Assembly: GCF_037811135.1 (NCBI RefSeq)
Contig: NZ_CP149130.1
Coordinates: forward strand, 1 to 64,000
Reading direction: 5' to 3'
Length of the DNA: 64,000 nt
DNA from: Aeromonas rivipollensis
GTDB lineage: Bacteria; Pseudomonadota; Gammaproteobacteria; Enterobacterales; Aeromonadaceae
This document shows positions 51,282-59,060 of the stretch, piece by piece. Numbering within the stretch: position 1 is the stretch's first letter; every line of letters begins with the position of its first letter. A program made the position numbers and the translations under genes. Below the pieces are notes generated by a model. It saw only the letters and a program-made list of their open reading frames with translations. It was not told where the DNA came from and did no database searches.

Positions 51282-51806
51282 ATGTTGGCCAAAGCCATGA
51301 TCGAGAAGTTGAACGAGCAGATTAATCTTGAATTCTATTCCTCCAATCTCTACCTGCAGATGAGCGCCTGGTGCGAGGACAAGGGCTTCGAAGGGGCTGC
51401 CACCTTCCTGCGCAAGCACGCCGCCGAGGAGCGCCAGCACATGGAGCGCCTGTTCACCTACGTGAGCGAGACCGGTGGCATGCCGCTGCTGGGGGCCATA
51501 GATGCGCCTCCCCACGAGTTCAACTCCCTGGGGGACATCTTCCGCACCACCCTGGAGCACGAGTACCACATCACCAAGTGCATCAACGGCCTGGCCCATG
51601 TGGCATTCACCACCCAGGACTACTCTACCTTCAACTTCCTGCAGTGGTACGTGGCCGAGCAGCACGAAGAGGAGAAGCTGTTCAAGAGCATCGTCGATCG
51701 TCTGTCGCTGGTGGGCGAAGATGGCAAAGGTCTCTACTTCATCGACAAGGAGCTGGCCGAGCTGGCCAAAGGCGCCCCTGCCAGCATCATGGACGGCAAC
51801 GCCTGA
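51282..51806 (+). CDS. ftnA: Non-haem ferritin
   Basis: 174-residue four-helix iron-storage protein that forms a 24-mer cage. Ferroxidase-site residues lie in [32 protein letters not shown] and [14 protein letters not shown] chose the ATG at 51282, preceded by GGAG; the longer frame from 51147 has no family match. Two successive terminator copies follow. Confidence 0.95.
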   Translation: MLAKAMIEKLNEQINLEFYSSNLYLQMSAWCEDKGFEGAATFLRKHAAEERQHMERLFTYVSETGGMPLLGAIDAPPHEFNSLGDIFRTTLEHEYHITKCINGLAHVAFTTQDYSTFNFLQWYVAEQHEEEKLFKSIVDRLSLVGEDGKGLYFIDKELAELAKGAPASIMDGNA

Positions 51807-51828
51807 TAGTCGTGGACACTTAGTGTTC

Positions 51829-51932
51829 AGCCAGTACAATAACGGCCCCTTATGACTGGGGCCGTTTTTTTTGATACTGACGGGAAAGAAGCTGATTTCC
51901 AGCCGGGACAATAACGGTTCTCTACAACAGGG
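51829..51932 (+). terminator. Duplicated terminators after ftnA
   Basis: Copy 1: AACGGCCCC / GGGGCCGTT with TTTTTTTT (51841-51872). Copy 2: AACGGTTCT / AGGGGCCGTT with G-U pairs and TTTTTCTTTT (51912-51946 region). Both are preceded by CCAG-CC...ACAATAACGG, about 70 bp apart. Sequence between them (TGACGGGAAAGAAGCTGAT) resembles the last ftnA codons and stop, so a tail plus terminator may have been duplicated. Confidence 0.8.
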
Positions 51933-51958
51933 GCCGTTTTTCTTTTGATGGGTGCGTG

Positions 51959-53146
51959 ATGATGAAGCAGTGTGATGTGGTGGTGATCGGGGCCGGGGCG
52001 GCCGGCTTGATGTGTGCGGCCCAGGCCGGTTATCGGGGGCGATCCGTGCTGCTGCTGGATAACGCCAAGAAGCCGGGCCGCAAGATCCTCATCAGCGGCG
52101 GCGGTCGCTGCAACTTCACCAACCATCAGGCCGGTCCCCACGCCTTCCTTTCCGGCAATCCGCACTTCTGCAAGTCGGCGCTGGCGCGCTACACCCAGCA
52201 GGACTTCATCGATCTGGTGGACAGGCACGGGGTGAATTATCACGAGAAGACCCTGGGCCAGCTGTTCTGTGACGAGAGCGCCAAGGAGATAGTCGAGGTG
52301 CTGCTCACCGAGTGTGACTGGGCCGGGGTGACCCTGCAGTGCCAGACCGAGATCCTCTCCGTCAGCAAGACCGAAGAGGGCTTCGTGCTGACCACCAGCC
52401 AGGGAGAGATCGCCTGCCAGTCGCTGGTGGTGGCCACCGGTGGCCTCTCCATGCCGAAACTCGGCGCCACCCCCTACGGCTTCAAGCTGGCGGAGCAGTT
52501 CGGCCTCAATGTGCTGCCCACCCGCGCCGGGTTGGTGCCCTTCACCCTGCATCAGGCCGAGAAAGAGGCGTTCGCCGATCTGGCGGGGGTCAGCCTGCCG
52601 GTGGCGGTGACCGCCGAGGATGGTACCCGCTTCAAGGAGGCCATGCTGTTTACCCATCGCGGTCTCTCGGGCCCCGCCATACTGCAGATCTCCTCTTTCT
52701 GGCTGGCGGGGGAGAAGATCCACATCAACCTGCTGCCCGAGCTGGATATAGCGGCTGCCCTCAAGGCCTGGGCGCTGGCGCACCCGGCCCAGGAGCTGAA
52801 AACAGTGCTGGGGCGCGAGTTGCCCAAGCGCTTCGTCGACAAGCTGGTGGAACTGGGGCAGCTCCATAGCAAGCCGATGCGCCAGTACAACGAACGGGAG
52901 CTGGAGGCGGTGGCCACCCTGCTGGGGGACTGGCAGATACTGCCGAACGGTACCGAAGGCTATCGCACCGCCGAGGTGACCCTGGGGGGGGTGGATACCA
53001 ACGAGCTCTCCTCCAAGACCATGGAGGCGCGCAAGGTGCCCGGTCTCTACTTCGTCGGTGAGGTGGTGGACGTGACCGGCTGGCTCGGCGGCTACAACTT
53101 CCAGTGGGCCTGGTCATCGGGCTGGGTGGCGGGCCAGTACTGCTGA
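51959..53146 (+). CDS. yhiN: YhiN/HI0933-type FAD-dependent oxidoreductase
   Basis: 395-residue flavoprotein. Dinucleotide-binding VVVIGAGAAGLMCAAQAGYRG at the N-terminus, the family signature KKPGRKILISGGGRCNFTN, and C-terminal FVGEVVDVTGWLGGYNFQWAWSSGWVAG closing the FAD site. The physiological substrate of the family is not established. Three tandem possible starts (GTG 51956, ATG 51959, ATG 51962); I use the first ATG. Downstream of ftnA, separated by terminators. Confidence 0.9.
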   Translation: MMKQCDVVVIGAGAAGLMCAAQAGYRGRSVLLLDNAKKPGRKILISGGGRCNFTNHQAGPHAFLSGNPHFCKSALARYTQQDFIDLVDRHGVNYHEKTLGQLFCDESAKEIVEVLLTECDWAGVTLQCQTEILSVSKTEEGFVLTTSQGEIACQSLVVATGGLSMPKLGATPYGFKLAEQFGLNVLPTRAGLVPFTLHQAEKEAFADLAGVSLPVAVTAEDGTRFKEAMLFTHRGLSGPAILQISSFWLAGEKIHINLLPELDIAAALKAWALAHPAQELKTVLGRELPKRFVDKLVELGQLHSKPMRQYNERELEAVATLLGDWQILPNGTEGYRTAEVTLGGVDTNELSSKTMEARKVPGLYFVGEVVDVTGWLGGYNFQWAWSSGWVAGQYC

Positions 53147-53170
53147 CTCCCCTTGTTCTGCTCTACCTCA

Positions 53171-53197
53171 GACGCGGCCGCTCAGGCCGCGTTTTTT
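53171..53197 (+). terminator. Terminator after yhiN
   Basis: Perfect stem ACGCGGCC / GGCCGCGT with a 5-base loop, then TTTTTT. Confidence 0.9.
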
Positions 53198-53225
53198 ATG
53201 GGCTGTATCCCTTGCGGGGCATTCG

Positions 53226-54446
53226 CTATCCCTTTCTAAGGGTTGGCAAGAACGCGGTCAGCAGGCCGATCAGCGGCAGGTAGGCGCAGAGCTGGTACAC
53301 GGTTTCTATGCTGGTCGCATCGGCCAGCTGGCCCAGCAGGGCGGCGCCTATGCCCCCCATGCCGAAGGCGAAGCCGAAGAAGAGGCCGGAGATGGTGCCG
53401 ACCTTGCCGGGCACCAGCTCCTGGGCGTAGACCAGGATGGCGGAGAAGGCCGAGGCCAGGATGAGGCCGATAATGACCGAGAGTACCGAGGTCCAGAACA
53501 GGTCGACATGGGGCAACAGCAGGGTGAAGGGGGCGACGCCCAGAATGGAGATCCAGATCACCCGCTTGCGGCCGATGCGGTCACCGACAGGCCCACCGAG
53601 CACTGTGCCCGCTGCGACGGCGAACAGGAAGGCAAACAGATGGAACTGGGCGCTATCCAGCGACAGGTTGAACTTGTCCATCAGATAGAAGGTGTAATAG
53701 CTGCTCAGGCTGGTCATGTAGAAGAACTTGGAGAACATCAGCAGGCCCAGGATGGCCAGCGACCAGCCGATCTGGCGGCGGCTCAGGCCGCTGCCGGCAT
53801 GGGCCTTCATCCGCTTGTGGAAGTTGGCCCCGTGATGGCTGGACCAGCGCCCGACCAGGCAGAGCACCATGACGCCCACCAGTGCGAACAGCGAGAACCA
53901 GGCCGCGCTGCCCTGGCCCTGCGGCACTATGATGAGTGCGGCGAGCAGCGGACCTATGGCCGAGCCGAGGTTGCCGCCGATCTGGAACAGGGATTGGGCC
54001 AAGCCCGGCTGGCTGCCGGCCGCCATGCGGGCGACCCGGGAGGATTCCGGGTGGAAGACGGACGAGCCCATGCCGATCAGCATGGCCGACAGCAGCACGG
54101 CGCCAAAGCTGCCCGCCTGTGACAGGGAGAGCAAGCCGATCAGGGTGAAGCCCATGCCGAGGGGCAGCGAATACGGCATGGGCCTGCGGTCTGTGTAGAG
54201 GCCGATCAGCGGCTGCAACAACGAGCCCGTGAACTGGTAAGTGAGGGTGATGAGCCCTATCTGGGTGAACGACAGGTCGAGCCCCAGTTTCAGCAACGGA
54301 TAGATGGCCAGCAGCACCGACTGCATCATGTCGTTCAGCAGGTGCGAGAAGCTGATGGCGGCAATCACCGGATAAGTGGTGGTGTTCAGGGGGTCGGCCG
54401 AGGGCAGGGCGGCGATCGGCGTGTCGGTACTCAAGGTCTTGTCCAT
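53226..54446 (-). CDS. fsr: MFS exporter, fosmidomycin-resistance (Fsr) type
   Basis: 406 residues, 12 membrane helices. It resembles E. coli Fsr: ISFSHLLNDMMQSVLLAIYPLLK, GLYTDRRPMPYSLPLGMGFTL, and IGMGSSVFHPESSRVARMAAG, the FHPE signature of the family. Fsr-type pumps export fosmidomycin and other compounds; the natural substrate is unclear. Monocistronic and convergent with yhiN. Confidence 0.88.
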   Translation of the reverse strand: MDKTLSTDTPIAALPSADPLNTTTYPVIAAISFSHLLNDMMQSVLLAIYPLLKLGLDLSFTQIGLITLTYQFTGSLLQPLIGLYTDRRPMPYSLPLGMGFTLIGLLSLSQAGSFGAVLLSAMLIGMGSSVFHPESSRVARMAAGSQPGLAQSLFQIGGNLGSAIGPLLAALIIVPQGQGSAAWFSLFALVGVMVLCLVGRWSSHHGANFHKRMKAHAGSGLSRRQIGWSLAILGLLMFSKFFYMTSLSSYYTFYLMDKFNLSLDSAQFHLFAFLFAVAAGTVLGGPVGDRIGRKRVIWISILGVAPFTLLLPHVDLFWTSVLSVIIGLILASAFSAILVYAQELVPGKVGTISGLFFGFAFGMGGIGAALLGQLADATSIETVYQLCAYLPLIGLLTAFLPTLRKG

Positions 54447-54668
54447 GGGTGAGGTATCTGCGGTTTCATACTCCCTCTACCATGCCTTATCCCGGTGCGT
54501 CTGGACATAACCAAAGTGGGTGAACGTCGGGGCTGCCCTCGATCGGCGTGCAAGCCGTTCATGCTGAAGGTGTGTGGATGGCAGGTCAGATCTTGTGCTT
54601 GGCGCGTGGCGGATTAGTATAGAAAGCCTGCCGCCGCTATCCGGCCCATCGCCCGCCATGGAGGGAAC

Positions 54669-55307
54669 ATGTTCGAAAGCCTGGGAGTCATCAACGTCTG
54701 GACCTATCTGGTGGGGCTCTTCTTCATCATCATAGCGCCGGGCCCCAACTCGATTTATGTGCTGCGCACCGCCGCAGTGCGGGGCATAGGACCTGGCTAT
54801 CGCGCCGCCCTCGGGGTCTTCGTCGGCGATGCCATCCTCATCTTCTGCGCCTACCTGGGGATTGCCTCCCTGATCCGCACCACCCCCTTGCTGTTCACCC
54901 TGGTGCGCTACCTCGGCGCCATCTATCTGCTCTATCTGGGGGTGAAGATCCTCCATGCCAACTTCATTGCCAAGGGCGAAGGGCAGGAGTTCGCGGTGGA
55001 GCTGGGGGAGCGCTATTTCTCCAAGGCCCTCACCTTAAGCCTCACCAACCCCAAGGCGATCCTCTTCTACGTCTCCTTCTTCGTGCAGTTCATCGACTTC
55101 AGCTATGCCCACACCTGGATCTCCTATCTGGTGCTGGCCGGCATGCTGGAGGCCATGAGCTTCGTCTACCTCACTCTGCTGATCTTCGGTGGCACCCTGA
55201 TGGCGCGCTTCTTTGCGCGCAAGGTGCGTCTCGCCAAGCTGGGCAACGGCCTGATCGGCCTCTTCTTCATGGGCTTCGCGGCACGGCTGGCGACTCTCTC
55301 CTCTTGA
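54669..55307 (+). CDS. leuE: LysE/RhtB-family amino-acid exporter LeuE
   Basis: 212 residues, about six membrane helices. Very similar to E. coli LeuE (leucine export): INVWTYLVGLFFIIIAPGPNSIYVLRTA, LTNPKAILFYVSFFVQFIDF, and LIGLFFMGFAARLATL. GGAGG precedes the ATG at 54669. It is followed by a terminator. The 222-bp gap before it holds the divergent fsr and leuE promoters. Confidence 0.92.
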   Translation: MFESLGVINVWTYLVGLFFIIIAPGPNSIYVLRTAAVRGIGPGYRAALGVFVGDAILIFCAYLGIASLIRTTPLLFTLVRYLGAIYLLYLGVKILHANFIAKGEGQEFAVELGERYFSKALTLSLTNPKAILFYVSFFVQFIDFSYAHTWISYLVLAGMLEAMSFVYLTLLIFGGTLMARFFARKVRLAKLGNGLIGLFFMGFAARLATLSS

Positions 55308-55376
55308 TTTGCTCTGCAAGAGTTAGTTTCGGAGGAGAAGTAATCAATCGTGCAGTGTTTGGTGACCATTTTTAGA

Positions 55377-55406
55377 CTCAAAAAAGCCGGGTGTTCCCGG
55401 CTTTTT
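55377..55406. terminator. Bidirectional terminator between leuE and the RCC1-like gene
   Basis: Stem AAAAAGCCGGG / CCCGGCTTTTT with a GTGTT-type loop; A and T runs on both sides. It ends leuE rightward and the RCC1-like gene leftward. Confidence 0.9.
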
Positions 55407-55408
55407 CG

Positions 55409-56623
55409 TCAATCAAAGGCATAGAGTGTGCCACCCTTCGACAGCGCTAAAAATTGCCCTGCAGAGGGATATATTCCGGTAATATTACGAAGTTGACGCT
55501 GGGAGCCATTTTCTATATTCATTTGGTCACCCCAAGCGATCACCGTGCCATCATATTTAAGCGCGGCGAATGAGTTTAGCATGGGTGTCACGGATGCTAT
55601 ATTATGCCGGCTTATATCAAGCAGGTTGTCGTCATACTCATTACTGTAACCACCCCATGTGAACAAGTCACCGGCAGTATCAATTGCTGCAAAACCACTG
55701 TAATTACTGATTATGGACTTAATATTGGTCAGTGTTTTTATAGTTGCCTGCGATTGCTCATTTATAGCGTTGCCATAGCAGTGAGCCTGAGACACCGAAC
55801 CATCGGACATTTGTAACATCATCATCCCTGTCCCGAAAGCAGTTACCACCTTTAAACTTCCCTTTCCATTAATATTGGCTGATGCGCCACCACAATCAAT
55901 ATATTCACTACTGATTGACAACCCATAATTATTACCACTCACAAGGCGGTCAACACTACTTACTTGGGACATTAAATGTTGCGTGTCATAGGGATACGTA
56001 TATGCGACTCCCTCGCTATCTAGCACTGTGAAACCATAAATACCAACGGCGACATCAATGGCATTAACATCTTTTATGGAGAAACCGCTGCAGATATCAT
56101 AACTCCATGCTGATATGGTCCCATCACCATGTAGAGCGACAACGCCATATGCTTGAGGGGATGAAGTGACTTTCTTTACATTGTTTAGATGAGACTGGCA
56201 TTGGTAAGGAGGGACTTGTTCACTCCAAGTGACAATGGTCCCATTACTACGGAGTGCTACGAACCCTCCTTGCATTGCTTGTAAGTCGATAATGTCCGAA
56301 ATAATTGTAGGGCCATTCAGACTATCGGTGTGGGTCAAAACTTCACCAGATGAAGTAAAGGCAGCAAAGCTACTAAAAGAAGAGGACAGTACTTTGATTA
56401 AATCATTACTCACTATACCTGTATTTACAATGTTATTTTGCTCTATTTTGAGCAAAGCATTGTCAGTACTTCGTATTGCGTAAGCAGAAGAGATATGGCT
56501 TCCCGGGAAAACTTTTTTTATATTCTCGACTAGTGTTACGGGTTCAGAAACTGCGGCGTGTAAGGATGTGGTGAGCAGCATACTTGTTGAGAGTAAAAAA
56601 CTTGTTAAAGATAGCTTTTTCAT
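55409..56623 (-). CDS. Secreted RCC1-like repeat protein
   Basis: 404 residues. Signal peptide (KKLSLTSFLLSTSMLLTTSLHAA), then about seven diverged ~50-residue repeats of the form 'I.......AFAAL..DG.V..WG' (GGFVALRSNGTIVTWSE; YGVVALHGDGTISAWSY; SGFAAIDTAGDLFTWGG; NSFAALKYDGTVIAWGD; GQFLALSKGGTLYAFD), typical of RCC1-type beta-propellers. Base composition is much more AT-rich than most of the window. It lies 138 bp downstream of ecpE on the same strand. Function unknown; a surface-associated partner of the pilus is a possibility. Confidence 0.72.
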   Translation of the reverse strand: MKKLSLTSFLLSTSMLLTTSLHAAVSEPVTLVENIKKVFPGSHISSAYAIRSTDNALLKIEQNNIVNTGIVSNDLIKVLSSSFSSFAAFTSSGEVLTHTDSLNGPTIISDIIDLQAMQGGFVALRSNGTIVTWSEQVPPYQCQSHLNNVKKVTSSPQAYGVVALHGDGTISAWSYDICSGFSIKDVNAIDVAVGIYGFTVLDSEGVAYTYPYDTQHLMSQVSSVDRLVSGNNYGLSISSEYIDCGGASANINGKGSLKVVTAFGTGMMMLQMSDGSVSQAHCYGNAINEQSQATIKTLTNIKSIISNYSGFAAIDTAGDLFTWGGYSNEYDDNLLDISRHNIASVTPMLNSFAALKYDGTVIAWGDQMNIENGSQRQLRNITGIYPSAGQFLALSKGGTLYAFD

Positions 56624-56667
56624 TTCTGGATCATCCATGGTTAATGTGAGGTGTTATTTTTTATGAA

Positions 56668-56706
56668 TCCCCCATAGTTACAACAGATGTTGTTGTGGGA
56701 TTTTTC
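56668..56706. repeat. Inverted repeat between ecpE and the RCC1-like gene
   Basis: AATCCC ... ACAACA / TGTTGT ... GGGATT with small interruptions. On the + strand it is followed by TTTTTCTGTTTTT and looks like a terminator, but no rightward gene precedes it. On the operon strand it has no T tract, so it may act as a weak attenuator or RNA stabiliser. Confidence 0.45.
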
Positions 56707-56761
56707 TGTTTTTATTTTTACGCTTGTTATTCGATCAGCATATCTAAAATGCTTATTAGGA

Positions 56762-57427
56762 CTAACAATCTTTTCCTAAAGATACAAATTTATGTTGATA
56801 AATAATAATGTGCTGACTACCTAACTGACCAATTTTTCTATTGTGATAAATTTCCCCTGGTAATAAGTACTTACTCTCAGCATCATGGTCTGGTTGTTCA
56901 CAACCTTGTTTGATCATGAACTCAAAATAAGTGTTGCCGGAGTTGCGAATAAAATGCTGGGTAGTATTCAGTTGATAGTTGAAATGAACCTGACGCGGGC
57001 GAACGACCAAGATGGACTGCAGTGCCAACTTCACCTCTACTGCACCACGGCGCAGTGTCTGGCCACCTTCATCAATCTGGGCAGCCGGTGACTCTGTGAA
57101 GGTGATGCGATAGTAACGTTCCAAGGCATCCGCCGGACCCTTGTAGTAGAACTTGACGTTCTGTGCATGTTTGGCATGTAGCGTGAAGCGCTTGGGGGCA
57201 AACAGCAGTTCACCCGGAATCGTGGGAACCGCCTGACCTGTGGCCGTGGGGTCACTGATCTTCTCCATCTGCACTTCGTACACCTTGGGCGAGGTACTGT
57301 TGTTGGTGACGGTGCGGGTGATGAAGTCTTCCTTCGGCGCCATGGCAATGGTCATGGCGCCTATGTCGATGGCCATGGCCTGTGAGGCCAAGGCGCCAGC
57401 CAGCAAAGGCCAAAGAATACGATACAT
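56762..57427 (-). CDS. ecpE: EcpE pilus assembly chaperone
   Basis: 221-residue periplasmic chaperone of the alternate chaperone-usher class. Signal peptide (YRILWPLLAGALASQAMA), beta-sandwich with the EcpB/E hallmarks FYYKGPADALERYYRITF and SILVVRPRQVHFNYQLN. It resembles E. coli EcpE, the second chaperone of the common pilus. It is the last gene of ecpABCDE, 14 bp after ecpD. The C-terminal third is notably AT-rich. Confidence 0.88.
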   Translation of the reverse strand: MYRILWPLLAGALASQAMAIDIGAMTIAMAPKEDFITRTVTNNSTSPKVYEVQMEKISDPTATGQAVPTIPGELLFAPKRFTLHAKHAQNVKFYYKGPADALERYYRITFTESPAAQIDEGGQTLRRGAVEVKLALQSILVVRPRQVHFNYQLNTTQHFIRNSGNTYFEFMIKQGCEQPDHDAESKYLLPGEIYHNRKIGQLGSQHIIIYQHKFVSLGKDC

Positions 57428-57441
57428 GCTGTTCTCCGTTA

Positions 57442-59058
57442 TCAGCGCCAGGTTCCCTTTATGGTAATGGTGCCGCTTTGCTCTACTTCACCTTCCCACA
57501 TCTCCTTGCCAACGGTGCCTTGCACCATGGGGTCGGTCAGGTCGAACTCCAGCGCCAGTTTATAAAACCGGGTGATGCCTTTGCCGTTGACCGGATCGTT
57601 CCATTCCTGCGGTGGTTGGTTGTCCTGTATGCCCAATGTACGTATATCTACCGGGGTCCGATCGCAGCGAATGGCATGTCGTGAGGCCACACCATGGGTG
57701 GTCGAGTCGAATACCAGTCTGGCAGGAATGGGGACGGCCTGTTCGGGTGCAGATTGTCCGGCAGGATAAAAAGTGCAATATCCCTGATAAGGCGCACCCT
57801 TATCTTGTGAAACGAAAATCTCGAGCATGTCGGCACTGATGGGACCACTATCCGAGATATTGTAAGAAAAACTCAATATGTCTTTTCCTACATGGCCCTC
57901 CCTGTATGGATTGCTCACACCTTCTGAAGATAGAATAGAGACGCTGAAATCCCGTGGTTTGATGATTATTTCAGTCGTCCCACTAAATTCATAAAATCCG
58001 CTTTCCGGTGCTTTGATATTTCTCATGTTGAAGTTAATCATGTTTCTGGTCAGTTGCTCTTGAAGCCCCAGCCTAACCACCTGTTTGAAAAAATTGCTTG
58101 AGAGAAAAAGATAAATAGAAGATTGACCTCTAAGGTAACTTATATTGTAGTCAGCTCCCTTATATGCCCAATTGGTAAGATTCGTGCTCATTTGTACATC
58201 TGCACCCACAATAGCACTGTTGAGGACTGCGTTTTTAATATTGGTATAAACATATGGGTCTGAGAGCGACTGACTACCATCCTGAGTGAAATCGTAATCA
58301 AGAAAACGGCACAGAACACCATCTCGAGTGCCCAGTCGATAATTTTCACAGCCTTGAGAACCGGGTAGCACATATGGCATGCCATTACTATCGACAATGA
58401 CTTCACTGATAGCATTGGTCTGTATGAAACGCAGGTGCCCGGCTTTTTTATGTCGCGTTTTTTTTACATACCAGGTTCCGCTATCTTGATTGATACAGCG
58501 ATCCCCTACCGCAGCATTATATGTCTTGGTAGTCATGCATAGATTCATTTCTCTATTCAATGTAGTACCCGCTGGCATGGTACGAAGGTAATCAAAGAAG
58601 CTGGAGCTTAATTTTGCATGGGCATATCCAGTGGCCGCCTTCATTAATCCGAAAAAACCAGTCTCATTTACTACTGCCGGCTTGTTGATCGCCTCTGCGG
58701 TCTGCGGGTCACAGCCAGCCCAGCTCTTGATACAACGCTGGTTGACATAAGGGTGATGAATAGGGCCACTTTCCCACATATCGATATTATAGTTTGTGAC
58801 AGTGTAGTTATGGCCATTATCCGCATATGCCAAGCTGACCTGCCTGGAATCGGATGTCCAAGAATTGCCGCCCGATAGACGCGGGTCCAAATAATCGGTT
58901 GGTGTGATAAATAAGTTATGGTCTTCCTGGTTTTCAATAAACAGGAAATGGCGCAGATCTGCATCGGCCAAATTATATTTGATGACAGCCGTACTGCCCT
59001 GCTGAGCCCAGCCAGCGCCAAGCGCAATGACCAATAGCAATCTGTGAGTGATGTTCAT
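57442..59058 (-). CDS. ecpD: EcpD tip adhesin
   Basis: 538 residues, the polymerised tip adhesin of the ECP pilus. Signal peptide (NITHRLLLVIALGAGWAQQ). Matches to EcpD: FLFIENQEDHNLFITPTDYLDPRLSG, SSNFFKQVVRLGL, FYEFSGTTEIIIKPRDFSVSI, plus many paired cysteines. I chose the ATG at 59058, which has GGGAG; a TTG 6 bases upstream is also open. It starts two bases after ecpC. The central part is AT-rich relative to ecpC. Confidence 0.9.
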   Translation of the reverse strand: MNITHRLLLVIALGAGWAQQGSTAVIKYNLADADLRHFLFIENQEDHNLFITPTDYLDPRLSGGNSWTSDSRQVSLAYADNGHNYTVTNYNIDMWESGPIHHPYVNQRCIKSWAGCDPQTAEAINKPAVVNETGFFGLMKAATGYAHAKLSSSFFDYLRTMPAGTTLNREMNLCMTTKTYNAAVGDRCINQDSGTWYVKKTRHKKAGHLRFIQTNAISEVIVDSNGMPYVLPGSQGCENYRLGTRDGVLCRFLDYDFTQDGSQSLSDPYVYTNIKNAVLNSAIVGADVQMSTNLTNWAYKGADYNISYLRGQSSIYLFLSSNFFKQVVRLGLQEQLTRNMINFNMRNIKAPESGFYEFSGTTEIIIKPRDFSVSILSSEGVSNPYREGHVGKDILSFSYNISDSGPISADMLEIFVSQDKGAPYQGYCTFYPAGQSAPEQAVPIPARLVFDSTTHGVASRHAIRCDRTPVDIRTLGIQDNQPPQEWNDPVNGKGITRFYKLALEFDLTDPMVQGTVGKEMWEGEVEQSGTITIKGTWR

Positions 59059-59060
59059 GA

